Below, in pieces: positions 17,263-25,298 of a stretch of 36,264 nucleotides of DNA. Position 1 is the first letter of the stretch. Each line of letters begins with the position of its first letter. The notes beneath the pieces were generated by a model. The model made no database searches and was not told the origin of the DNA. It was given only the letters and a program-made list of their open reading frames with translations. The position numbers and the translations under genes were made by a program. The stretch is from NCBI GenBank assembly GCA_964520785.1, contig CAZFQG010000044.1:1-36264 (forward strand), given 5' to 3'. This DNA comes from CAZFQG01 sp964520785 (lineage in GTDB: Bacteria; Planctomycetota; Planctomycetia; Pirellulales; Thermoguttaceae).

Positions 17263-18088
17263 GTGACGCTTACCTTGGTGTCTGTTCAAGGCAGCCCGGA
17301 AGGCGACCCCCCTTCGGACTTGCCGTCGCCGAGACACTTCTCTAAAGTGCGGTTCTGTTAGTTAAAGTTGCCATCCAAACTATACGACGCATGCAGTCGC
17401 GGGAAAGCAAACAAATCCGACAAACTTCCATCTGAATTATTCGCATCCTTCGGACTCGCGGATACTCGCGGCTCGCGGAAACGTCGCCCGTTCGCCTGAC
17501 GGCGAAACCGGCCCCGGAAATCCCCCTTTTGGCGGAGCGAAGGATATCCGAGTCACGTTTTTTTCGGAAGGGACCGGGGGTGCCGCCACCCAGGTGCATG
17601 CTGAAAAGGAGCATCCTTATGCAATGTCGGTCGTGGACACATGGCACGGCCCGGAACGGGATTGCGAAAGGTCGTCGCGATACACGGATCGCGTTCCAAA
17701 AAGTCTTCCGATCGATCCGAAACCTTGTTGCCGCGCCACGCCAATCTCTTGTGCCACGAAACTGAAGGTACGTGCCCAATTCCTCCAGGCCGTGTCCGGT
17801 CAATTGCATAGGCATAATCGTCAAAAGCGGCACGGATATGCAATCCTTTTGCGAAACAATGCCCAAATCCGGAATCGACCGCCCCCCGATCTAATGCCCC
17901 CTCAAGGGGTAACTTACGATAAGCATGAACGAATTCGGACGACGGCGGTCCCGGCAATACGCCCCCTGACCCATCCGCTCGACACGTGGGGTCGAGGCAA
18001 GCTATCCTCTTTATTGAGGGGGTGCCGCGTGGAACGGCCCCGGCACCCGGTGAGTGCGAGTCGACCAATATCCACATCCCAACGCAGT
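17263..18088. other. Long intergenic region between divergent genes
   Basis: This 826-bp gap separates the minus-strand zinc-finger gene from the plus-strand coiled-coil gene. Long frames cross it on both strands, but their translations are Arg/Pro/Ser-rich without domains and look like composition effects. One small basic frame with a good ribosome site (17619-17765) is listed separately. No tRNA or clear repeat was seen. Confidence 0.5.
17619..17765 (+). CDS. Possible small basic protein, unknown
   Basis: A 48-codon frame (beginning MQCRSWTHGTARNG) starts 7 nt after a good ribosome site, AAAGGAG at 17605-17611. The product would be strongly basic, with many Arg residues. I recognise no family. 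It sits alone in an 800-bp gap, and its composition does not differ clearly from chance translation of this DNA, so the call rests almost entirely on the ribosome site. Confidence 0.2.
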   Translation: MQCRSWTHGTARNGIAKGRRDTRIAFQKVFRSIRNLVAAPRQSLVPRN

Positions 18089-19489
18089 ATGAGACCTCCG
18101 AGTACACGCCTTCAAATCCATCCCAGTGAAAGTTGGGGGAGCTTCGCTCGTACGGACGACCGAGCCGGGTTGGAAGTCCTTGCCCGGATCGAGGAGGCTC
18201 TCCGTCCGGCCATCGAGGAAGATATCGAGGTTCTCGGCTCGCTGCTCGATGAACTTCGCCAGGAACGGATGCATCTGGAGGAAGATCGAAAAACCTGGGT
18301 CTCCCAAGAGCGGGAACGGCTGCAGGAGGTTCGGTCGGAATATGAGCGCACGGCGGATCGGCTGATCGAGGCCTCACGGCACCTGAAAGAGTCAACGAGG
18401 GATCTGGATCAGACCCGCGAGCAATTGTGCGAAGAGGTGCTGCGGCTTCGGTCGCGGCCGGTGGTATCGGTTGCCGCCCCCGTACAAACGAGTGACGACG
18501 CCCTGACGGACCGCGAATCGTACGCGGGGCAATCAGGGCCCCCTTCGGATCAATCCGCGGAGAACGCGACGGAACTTCTGGAACGGCTCCGCCGCGGCAT
18601 CGAGGAGGTCGAAGGAATTGACGAACCGGGTGGGCATCGTGCGCCGGATGAAGAATCGCCGCGCGATAGCGTTCAAGACACAACGGGGTTCGGGCCTGAT
18701 GCCGCTGTTGCCGAGTCCGGGGAGCACGGCGCGGTCGACCAGGAAGAAACGATAGCCTCGTCGCCGGAGAATCTGGATCAAACGCCAAGCGACGAAGGGG
18801 TACACCCCACCTCGCCATTCCAGGAACTCGACCACGATGACGATTTTTCCCTGGAGGAGTACCTTGCCCAGTTTACGAAGCGATTTGGAATCGCGGACCG
18901 GGGGTCCCCTCACACGGAGGGGGTTATCGCCGAAACATCCGAGCAGACCGGGGCCGAGCAAGAGCCGCGATCACTGAGGACGGAGGGAGAATCGCCGAGC
19001 GACCTATCCAACGGGCCCATGCAAGACCCCGGGTCCCAAGCCCGATCCGGCTCATTTCCGAAAGTAAAGAAAGACAAAAAGGGACGGCTGGAAAAGAAAG
19101 CTGTTGCGCTGAACCGGATGCGCGATCTCGCGAATCTGTCATCCGAGGAAGTCCTCATGATTCACGAGTTGAGAAGTCTCAAGAACCAAGCGAAAAACCA
19201 GCTCGCTTTCGCGGCGGTGGCATTCCTTTTCGGTATCACCCTTATGGCGGCAAGATGGCTTCTCTCAGGAAGCGATACGCTCGTCTGGATCGCCTCGGGT
19301 TTCTTTGTGGGGGCATCGGTTTTCCTGTTGCTTCACCTCTGGACCACGAAAAGCTTGGCGGATAAGCGGAAACATATTAGCGCATTGATTGACGCGGACC
19401 TTGAGGAAGCGTCGGAAGCGGAGTCTCCCCAAAACGCGGTTTTGCGCGAAGTAGTTGGTGGGCATGAGGAGCTCGGGAAACCGAAATAG
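18089..19489 (+). CDS. Coiled-coil protein with two C-terminal membrane helices, planctomycete-type hypothetical
   Basis: About 466 residues, function unknown. Residues about 30-140 form a charged coiled coil (EEDIEVLGSLLDELRQERM, then ERERLQEVRSEYERTADRL). A long disordered acidic, Ser/Pro-rich linker follows, containing the short motif DFSLEEYLAQFTKRFG. A basic segment (KKDKKGRLEKKAVALNRMR) leads into two membrane helices at about 372-393 and 398-418, then a cytoplasmic tail. A short SxEEYM/L-like motif plus terminal helices recalls a family of uncharacterised planctomycete proteins. The topology suggests a cytoplasmic coiled coil tethered to the membrane, perhaps a scaffold. The start is uncertain: the ATG at 18089 is used, an in-frame GTG at 18050 is possible, and neither has a clear ribosome site. 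The frame is open far upstream, but that part is low-complexity. Confidence 0.7.
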   Translation: MRPPSTRLQIHPSESWGSFARTDDRAGLEVLARIEEALRPAIEEDIEVLGSLLDELRQERMHLEEDRKTWVSQERERLQEVRSEYERTADRLIEASRHLKESTRDLDQTREQLCEEVLRLRSRPVVSVAAPVQTSDDALTDRESYAGQSGPPSDQSAENATELLERLRRGIEEVEGIDEPGGHRAPDEESPRDSVQDTTGFGPDAAVAESGEHGAVDQEETIASSPENLDQTPSDEGVHPTSPFQELDHDDDFSLEEYLAQFTKRFGIADRGSPHTEGVIAETSEQTGAEQEPRSLRTEGESPSDLSNGPMQDPGSQARSGSFPKVKKDKKGRLEKKAVALNRMRDLANLSSEEVLMIHELRSLKNQAKNQLAFAAVAFLFGITLMAARWLLSGSDTLVWIASGFFVGASVFLLLHLWTTKSLADKRKHISALIDADLEEASEAESPQNAVLREVVGGHEELGKPK

Positions 19490-19630
19490 GTCTTCTCGCA
19501 CATTTCCCTTCCATCGTAGAAGAAAAAACTACCCCGTCTTAATGGGCATTTTGCCGCATGGGGTGGAATTACCTCTGCTCGAAACGCGGTTCCCTTTACG
19601 CCTTATATGCCGCTAAGAAGATACTTTTCG

Positions 19631-19658
19631 TTGCATCTTTTTCTCGCCAGACTACAAT
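19631..19658 (+). promoter_or_regulatory. Putative sigma70-type promoter
   Basis: TTGCAT (19631-19636), a 16-bp spacer and TACAAT (19653-19658) lie about 80-100 bp upstream of the PEP-CTERM gene. The match to the -35/-10 consensus is good for DNA of this base composition. Confidence 0.4.
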
Positions 19659-19740
19659 GGGGGTAAAGGTTGCACGGACGATTCCGACTGGAACAGGGAG
19701 TGGATGAGGGAACAGCGGGCACCCTTTCAAGGAGCATCTA

Positions 19741-20715
19741 TTGCGAGGTATATGTCTAATGAAAATTGTCCGTAATAGCACTTTCCTTGCCTGCTGTTGT
19801 GGGCTCTGCCTCGCGACCACGGCATATTCCGCGATCCTCGTGGACGGAAGAATCAATGACTGGCCCGAATACTTCATTCTGACGGACTCCGTCGGCGGCG
19901 AAGAGGGCGAGGCGGATTTGGTCTCCTGGGGCGTGGTCATTAATGACGGGGTGCTGTTCTCCTTTTTTGAAATGAGCCGCCCCATTTCCGAGTACGCGAC
20001 CGGTACGAACGACATTTGGGCCGGACTTTGGATCGACGTCGACCAGAAGGGGGGCCCGGGAAACACGGATAGTTCTCTTGGCCACATGCCGATGCATCTG
20101 GGAACCGAGTGGTCCGGAGGGTTCTTCGAAAGCTTCGATATTGTGGTCGAGTGGGGAATAAACACCTCGCACTGGGGAGAAGGATTCAACTATTGGGGGG
20201 CAGGGGACAACGTTGCCCAGCAAGGGGGTCCCGTTTCCGGAGGACGCATGGCCTATGCCGGCACGATTATTGAGTTCGGCGTCCCGGTTACTGACATTTT
20301 GGCCGAGTTGGCAGGCTACCCTGACGAAGTCGCCGCCACCGGTGCATGGAAGATTGGGGCGCGAGTGGAAGCGTCTATCGATGAAGCGGGCCCATGGGGC
20401 GGGGACAATAGCGACCAACTGGCATGGGCTCCCCTATTCGCGGCGGATATCAACGGGGATGGCGTGGTCGGTTCGGCCGACTTGGACGTCATCAGAGCGA
20501 ACTGGGGGCGTACCGTGACACCGGGAGACCGTTCGTCGGGAGACCTCGACGGTGATGGAATCGTCTCGGGGAATGACCTGGACATTGTCAGGCTTTTCTG
20601 GGGACAAACCTTCGATATCTACCTGCCGAACCACTTCGCGAGTGTCCCCGAACCGGTAACCTGGATAATGGTTTCTCTGGCGGCATTGGCCGCATTCCTC
20701 TCCCGGCGGCGTTGA
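19741..20715 (+). CDS. Secreted dockerin-like protein with PEP-CTERM anchor
   Basis: An exported protein of 318-324 residues. An N-terminal signal peptide (KIVRNSTFLACCCGLCLATTAYS) precedes a beta-sandwich-like body that starts ILVDGRINDWPE, as in carbohydrate-binding or DOMON-like domains. Two dockerin-type calcium repeats follow: DINGDGVVGSADLDVIRANWG and DLDGDGIVSGNDLDIVRLFWG. The C-terminus has a PEP-CTERM signal: VPEPVTW, a hydrophobic helix and a final SRRR. An exosortase would process it, but none is in the window. The start is ambiguous. A TTG at 19741 has AAGGAG (19729-19734) 6 nt upstream, while the ATG at 19759 has only GAGG 10 nt upstream; both give a signal peptide. It converges with the isomerase gene, 35 bp apart. 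Role in the cell envelope or extracellular matrix inferred. Confidence 0.85.
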   Translation: MRGICLMKIVRNSTFLACCCGLCLATTAYSAILVDGRINDWPEYFILTDSVGGEEGEADLVSWGVVINDGVLFSFFEMSRPISEYATGTNDIWAGLWIDVDQKGGPGNTDSSLGHMPMHLGTEWSGGFFESFDIVVEWGINTSHWGEGFNYWGAGDNVAQQGGPVSGGRMAYAGTIIEFGVPVTDILAELAGYPDEVAATGAWKIGARVEASIDEAGPWGGDNSDQLAWAPLFAADINGDGVVGSADLDVIRANWGRTVTPGDRSSGDLDGDGIVSGNDLDIVRLFWGQTFDIYLPNHFASVPEPVTWIMVSLAALAAFLSRRR

Positions 20716-20750
20716 CCCATGAGGGAGAGGAACTCGTGGGGGAGGCCACG

Positions 20751-21671
20751 CTACACCTCGTCCGCCTCCTGCTCGATCGCCATGCCGTCTCGGGAAGATC
20801 CGACCCCAAGAACCGGCCCTTCCGGAGCTTGTCTTTGAACGGAGGTCTCGCTCCCCGCGAAGACATCGCTGTATCGCGCGAGCTGCGCAATCATTTCTTT
20901 CGCGTGGAGCAGCAGTGAACCGTATTCTATCCCCTCGAGCGATTCGCCGAGGAGATACACTTCGTGGAAACCACGATACCCCCCCTCCGCCAACTGCTCG
21001 ACGATGTAACGCAGCGGAACAGCCCCCATGCCGAGCGGACAACGGTTCTGCTCCTGCGCGGGCGGATGGTGCCCGTCGCCGATTCGGACCACGGCAATAT
21101 AGGGAACCAGGTTTTTGAGATCGTCGAGTAGTTCCGGAACCCAGCCGAGATGGTATGTGTCGAACGCCATGCGTACCACCGGCGTGTCCATCGTGTCGAG
21201 CAGGTCCAGCAATTGGTGCGTGGAATCTAGAAAAGTGAAATCTTCGGCGCTTCGCGGGTAGACCGGTTTAATCGCCAATGCAACGCCGAATTCCTCCGCG
21301 TAGGGACGTAACTGATCTACCGCCAACCGGAAAAGACGCTTCGCGTGGTTCAGCGTATGATGCCCGCGGCTTCCCGTGTAGACGACAACGGTGTCGGCGC
21401 CGAGCCGCGCGGCCGTCTGGACGGCGACTCTGGCATCGACGACGGACTCTTCGAAGGACCTGCCATCACTTCCCGTGAAACCGCCGGCCCAGGAGACGGA
21501 GGAGACGCGAAGCTCGTGCTCCCTCAGAATCTCGGCGACGAAGTCGATTTCGTAATCGGACAGCTTATGCCGCCACGCTCCCAGGGCCGGAATCCCGAGC
21601 CGGGAGTATTGGCGAACATCTTCTTCGAAAGACCAGCGAAACGTTGTGCATTCATGGACGGACCAACGCAT
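20751..21671 (-). CDS. Sugar-phosphate isomerase/epimerase-like TIM-barrel protein, metal site altered
   Basis: A 306-residue protein of the xylose-isomerase-like (AP endonuclease family 2) barrel superfamily. Recognisable barrel pieces are VSSVSWAGGFTGSD, ADTVVVYTGSRG, GVALAIKPVYP, VRMAFDTYHLGW (Asp171, His174), VVRIGDGHHPP and GYRGFHEVYLLGE. In relatives the third piece normally reads with Glu (AIEP) and the last as EVEL; here they are Lys135 and Tyr239. Two expected metal ligands are thus replaced, so isomerase activity is doubtful (see findings). The ATG at 21671 starts at the first barrel strand (MRWSVHECTTFRW); the longer frame adds an unrelated basic piece. The C-terminal 40 residues after the barrel are unstructured. 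No operon partner on this strand. Confidence 0.8.
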   Translation of the reverse strand: MRWSVHECTTFRWSFEEDVRQYSRLGIPALGAWRHKLSDYEIDFVAEILREHELRVSSVSWAGGFTGSDGRSFEESVVDARVAVQTAARLGADTVVVYTGSRGHHTLNHAKRLFRLAVDQLRPYAEEFGVALAIKPVYPRSAEDFTFLDSTHQLLDLLDTMDTPVVRMAFDTYHLGWVPELLDDLKNLVPYIAVVRIGDGHHPPAQEQNRCPLGMGAVPLRYIVEQLAEGGYRGFHEVYLLGESLEGIEYGSLLLHAKEMIAQLARYSDVFAGSETSVQRQAPEGPVLGVGSSRDGMAIEQEADEV

Positions 21672-21914
21672 ATGGAAAACCGGGAAAGAGGCCGGGTATC
21701 GACGCCTATTACCAAAACGCACGAAAGCGCAAATCAAACGGGCGATACGCGACCGTCTCCGCCAAGCGGAAACGGGGAGAATCGGATCGGCCGTCCGTTC
21801 GTAACAGGGACCAATATCGCGGATTTTCGTTTCCGTGTAAACCCCTTAAACCAAGAATCCTTCGCCGCGCAAATCGCCGAGTCGGACTTGACCCGCGGGA
21901 GGAACCGAGACAAA

Positions 21915-22025
21915 CTAGTGCTCTGTCAACACTGAGACTTTGGGTTGGCAGCGCGCCGAAGTACCGCAATCGCCCGGATGAAGCCGAAACGTCAACCTTA
22001 ATCCCTACGTTTGACAAAGCACTAG
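21915..22025. mobile_element. MITE-like element with terminal inverted repeats
   Basis: The 5' end reads CTAGTGCTCTGTCAAC (21915-21930) and the 3' end GTTTGACAAAGCACTAG (22009-22025); reverse-complemented, the latter is CTAGTGCTTTGTCAAAC. The ends match over 13 of about 14 positions and are bounded by TA, consistent with a TA target duplication as in IS630/Tc1-mariner elements. The interior of about 80 bp has no coding potential. The element ends 4 bp before the lptF/G start codon, so it must contribute the leader or promoter of that gene. Confidence 0.7.
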
Positions 22026-22029
22026 TTGG

Positions 22030-23211
22030 ATGAAAACGGTCCCCCGGTACGTCGTCTTCGAATTGGGAAAATGGTTTCTTATCTCCCTCACCGCGCTTAC
22101 CCTGATTATCGTTGTTTTCGGGGTGGCCCAGGAGGCGATGAAGCGAAGTCTGCCGCCGGGTCAGGTCCTGCTGCTGATTCCTTATGTCCTTCCGGACGCT
22201 TTGCGCATGGCAGTCCCGGCGACTCTTCTGCTCTCGACGGCGTCGGTCTTCGGCAGATTGTCTAGTTCTAACGAGATTACCGCGCTGAAATCGCTCGGAA
22301 TTACCCCGCTTGCCCTGTTTACGCCGTTGTGGGTGGGCGCGTTCCTGATCAGCCTTGCCACGGTTTGGCTGAATGATATTGCGGCATCTTGGGGGAGAGA
22401 GGGGGTGAAGCAGGTCGTGCTCGACTCGGTGGAGGAGATCGCCTATGGAATGCTTCGCTCACAGCGGCAGTATGGCAACAACCGTTTCTCGATCAACGTG
22501 CGAGATGTCCAAGACCGCAAGCTCATCAAACCCATCGTCGTCGTTCAGGGTAAGCAAAGTCTGACGATCTCGGCCGAGGAGGCGGAACTGGTCTCCGACC
22601 AGGAAAAGAGCGTCTTCAAAGTCATCCTGACGAACGCGTCGATCGATTTCGAGAGCAAGGTCGCCGGCCGGTTCCCCAATACGCCGTACGAGCTGGAAAT
22701 CCCTCTCGCCGAGGCAACCGACATCGCGCCGGGACGAGCGCCTCCGTCCTGGTTGGCCCTGGCCGAAATCCACCGCCAGGTGCCGGGGCAGGAGGAACGC
22801 ATTCGACAATACGAGGTGCAAATGGCCGAGATCGCCGCCTCTCGGATGATCGTCGGCGATATTGAAGACCTCGCCGGAAACGAATGGGAAACCCGGGCCA
22901 ACGCGCTGGCGGGGATGAAGGAGCGACTCTACCGGCTGAAGACGGAGCCGCACCGGCGATGGTCGGCCGGGTTCAGTTGCCTGTGTTTCGTCTGGGTCGG
23001 CGCACCGATGGCCGTCTGGTTGCGAAATCGCGATTTTCTGACGAGTTTCTTCCTCTGTTTTCTTCCCATTCTCGTCGTCTATTACCCGCTATTGGCCTTC
23101 GGCATCGACGCCGCGAAATCGGGGACGCTCCCCCCGAGCATCGTGTGGCTGGGGAACGTGCTACTGGTGGCTTGGGGATTCATTTTGTTGCGGAAGGTGA
23201 TTCGGTATTAG
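22030..23211 (+). CDS. LptF/LptG-family (YjgP/YjgQ) lipopolysaccharide export permease
   Basis: A 393-residue membrane protein of the ABC-type LPS transport system that moves lipopolysaccharide from the inner membrane to the periplasmic bridge. Layout is typical: an N-terminal helix (KWFLISLTALTLIIVVFGVA), two further helices up to about residue 118 (FTPLWVGAFLISLATVWL), a large periplasmic beta-jellyroll-like domain (about 130-300), then three C-terminal helices (GFSCLCFVWVGAPMAVWL, FFLCFLPILVVYYPLLAFG, WLGNVLLVAWGFILL). The cytoplasmic coupling region GRLSSSNEITALKSLGIT is well conserved. LptF and LptG are not distinguishable here; only one copy is in the window. No ribosome site is visible before the ATG, whose leader derives from the MITE. 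hemE starts immediately after the stop codon. Confidence 0.9.
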   Translation: MKTVPRYVVFELGKWFLISLTALTLIIVVFGVAQEAMKRSLPPGQVLLLIPYVLPDALRMAVPATLLLSTASVFGRLSSSNEITALKSLGITPLALFTPLWVGAFLISLATVWLNDIAASWGREGVKQVVLDSVEEIAYGMLRSQRQYGNNRFSINVRDVQDRKLIKPIVVVQGKQSLTISAEEAELVSDQEKSVFKVILTNASIDFESKVAGRFPNTPYELEIPLAEATDIAPGRAPPSWLALAEIHRQVPGQEERIRQYEVQMAEIAASRMIVGDIEDLAGNEWETRANALAGMKERLYRLKTEPHRRWSAGFSCLCFVWVGAPMAVWLRNRDFLTSFFLCFLPILVVYYPLLAFGIDAAKSGTLPPSIVWLGNVLLVAWGFILLRKVIRY

Positions 23212-24243
23212 ATGATGAATAGTCCCTTTCTGAAAGCACTCCGCCGCGAGGCGGTCGACGTCACTCCGGTCTGGCTCATGCGCCAGGCGGGCCGCTATCA
23301 ACCGGAGTACCGCGCGCTCCGCGAAAAAGTCGGCTTCCTGGAACTCTGCAAAGATCCGGGGTTGTGCACCGAGGTGATGGTTCGCTCGGTGGAGCAATTG
23401 GATGTCGATGCGGCGATCATCTTTTCGGATCTCTTGCTCATTCTGGAGCCGATGGGGCTTGAGCTGGAATACGCCGAGGGGGGCGGCCCCGTTTTCCACA
23501 ACCCGATCCGTTCCGTCGCCGACATCGAACGGATTCGGGAGCTGGAGGACGCCGAAACGCTGTTCTACGTGAACGAAACGGTCCGGCTGACGAAAGCGGC
23601 CTTGCGAAACCGCGTCCCGGTGATCGGGTTCGCCGGCGCGCCTTTCACCCTGGCCGCCTACGCGATTGAAGGGGGGGCAAGCCGGAACTACGCGAAGACG
23701 AAGCGGTTCATGGTCGAAAACGAGACCGCGTGGCACGAACTTTTGGAGAAGATCGCCCGGGCGGTGGTCGTCTACTTGAATGCGCAGATCGCCGCCGGCG
23801 CCGACGCGGTCCAGCTCTTCGACAGTTGGGCCGGGTGCTTGTCGCCGGACGATTACCGCCGCTACGCGATGCCGTATACGAGAGCCATCCTCGATAACCT
23901 CAACGCCGTGCCCACCATCAACTTCGCCACCGGCAACCCCGAGTTGCTGCCACTGTTGTCGGAAGCGGGCGGCGACGCGATCGGCCTCGACTGGCGGGTC
24001 CGCCTGGACGCCGGCTGGGAGAGGGTCGGAACGAACAAGGCCGTCCAAGGAAACCTCGACCCCGTGCGCTTGCTCGGTTCCAAGCGATCGCTCCGCGCCG
24101 CGGTTCGAGACATCCTGAATCAGGCCGCCGGCCGCGACGGCCACATCTTCAACCTCGGCCACGGAGTCCTGCCCGACACCCCCGTGGAAAACGCGAGAGC
24201 GGTCGTGGAAATGGTGCATGAAGAGAGTAGGAAGATGAGGTGA
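23212..24243 (+). CDS. hemE: Uroporphyrinogen decarboxylase
   Basis: A 343-residue cytoplasmic enzyme that removes the four acetate carboxyls of uroporphyrinogen III to give coproporphyrinogen III in heme biosynthesis. The family signatures are clear: PVWLMRQAGRYQPEYRALR near the N-terminus (substrate-binding Arg residues), AAIIFSDLLLILEPMG (Asp), GFAGAPFTLAAYAIEGG, LFDSWAG and FNLGHGVLP near the C-terminus. Length is normal. Two adjacent ATG codons (23212, 23215) follow directly on the TAG of the permease gene, so translation is probably coupled. Pairing of hemE with an LptF/G gene has no obvious pathway logic. Confidence 0.95.
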   Translation: MMNSPFLKALRREAVDVTPVWLMRQAGRYQPEYRALREKVGFLELCKDPGLCTEVMVRSVEQLDVDAAIIFSDLLLILEPMGLELEYAEGGGPVFHNPIRSVADIERIRELEDAETLFYVNETVRLTKAALRNRVPVIGFAGAPFTLAAYAIEGGASRNYAKTKRFMVENETAWHELLEKIARAVVVYLNAQIAAGADAVQLFDSWAGCLSPDDYRRYAMPYTRAILDNLNAVPTINFATGNPELLPLLSEAGGDAIGLDWRVRLDAGWERVGTNKAVQGNLDPVRLLGSKRSLRAAVRDILNQAAGRDGHIFNLGHGVLPDTPVENARAVVEMVHEESRKMR

Positions 24244-24550
24244 GCGGACGCGACGGGAATGCGGAGGCGCTGAGAGCAAAGCGGATGGTCTTCCCGGAGG
24301 GATGGGAAGCTTCGAGTCTCGGCTGGATATACCGCGCGCAGGTGTTTGACTTCGCGACATGAGGCGTGCGGACGCAGCCGGCAGTCCCTGAAATGAGGCA
24401 GTACAGGGGATTTAGACAATCCTGAGGTTTTTGCCCTTTGCAGGCACTCCGCCGCGGCGGAATGGTTGCGGCTCGCCTCTCCACCTGTTATGCTGAACGG
24501 GTATTTGGGAAACCTCGAACAGAAACCGCTTGGGAAGGGAGAATTGTCGG
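24244..24550. other. Intergenic region upstream of the ECF sigma gene
   Basis: About 307 bp after hemE. No coding frame is supported. It contains the promoter described at 24466-24494; I see no terminator-like hairpin for hemE or repeat in the first 200 bp. Confidence 0.5.
24466..24494 (+). promoter_or_regulatory. Putative sigma70 promoter with extended -10
   Basis: TTGCGG (24466-24471), a 17-bp spacer and TATGCT (24489-24494) preceded by TGT give an extended -10 type promoter. It lies about 57 bp before the sigma factor start codon. The spacing and match make it one of the best promoter candidates in the window. Confidence 0.5.
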
Positions 24551-25084
24551 ATGAGCGTGGAGCCGCCTCCTTCCGTGGGAGACCTATTCGCGCGCTGGCA
24601 GGAGGGAGACGTGGAAGCCGGAAATCGACTGTATCGTCGGTTGGGGAGGGCGCTTGAAGGGATGATTCGTAAACGAGCGGGCGTGACCATTGGCGAGAAT
24701 ACTAGACGCGACGTGAAACAATCGGTCTTCGCTTCTTTCTTGCGACTGATTCATAACGGGCAGTTTCGAATGCGCGATACGGCGGGACTTTACGCTTACC
24801 TGAAGTTGGTGGTACGCAAGAAGGTCTTTAGGATCCGGCCTTCACCGGTTCTCGCGGAGATAATGGACCGGGACGATCCGACGCCCGGTCCGCATGTTGA
24901 AGTTGAGCAAGAGGACGCCCTGGGCGCGCTGCTGGAGCGGCTGCAGCCTCGAACGCGCCGCATCGCGGAATGGACCATTCAAGGTCTCTCGATGGGCGAG
25001 ATATGTCAACGCGAGGGATGCGGCCGTCACACGATCCGTCGCCATCTCAATCGCGTGGGGGAAATACTGGAAGCCGATGTTTGA
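24551..25084 (+). CDS. ECF-type RNA polymerase sigma factor (planctomycete kinase-associated group)
   Basis: A 177-residue sigma factor with only regions 2 and 4. Region 2 is recognisable in DVKQSVFASFLRLIHNGQF and TAGLYAYLKLVVRKKVFR; region 4 has a helix-turn-helix in LLERLQPRTRRIAEWTIQG then ICQREGCGRHTIRRHLNRVG. Planctomycetes carry many such ECF factors encoded next to Ser/Thr kinases, and the next gene here is such a kinase. No anti-sigma factor gene is nearby, so control by phosphorylation is the natural hypothesis. The ATG at 24551 has AAGGGAG about 10 nt upstream; the longer frame start at 24530 lies within that ribosome site. Confidence 0.9.
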   Translation: MSVEPPPSVGDLFARWQEGDVEAGNRLYRRLGRALEGMIRKRAGVTIGENTRRDVKQSVFASFLRLIHNGQFRMRDTAGLYAYLKLVVRKKVFRIRPSPVLAEIMDRDDPTPGPHVEVEQEDALGALLERLQPRTRRIAEWTIQGLSMGEICQREGCGRHTIRRHLNRVGEILEADV

Positions 25085-25298
25085 GCGGAGTCTCTTGAGT
25101 TAACGACGCGGTACCGGTTTGGCCGGAGCTGGAAAGGAAAGGACTCGTGGCGTTTCCGATCGAAGTTGCGCTTGGCCAATCTCGGAAAATCGGAGAATAA
25201 TTCGCCGGAGTCCGAGTTTCATGCACCTTCGGTTTGTCTGCGCCGCTTAATGGGTTAGCGGGTAACTCCATCGAGGAATATGTGCGCGGAGTGGCTTG

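Noticed and set aside
17594..18088. Upstream extension of the coiled-coil gene frame
   Set aside because: The frame is open, but its translation is low-complexity and unlike the heptad region; the start was placed at 18089.
17553..18818. A 421-codon minus-strand open frame crossing the intergenic gap
   Set aside because: Pro/Arg-rich composition without domains, and it overlaps the coiled-coil gene whose heptad pattern is convincing.
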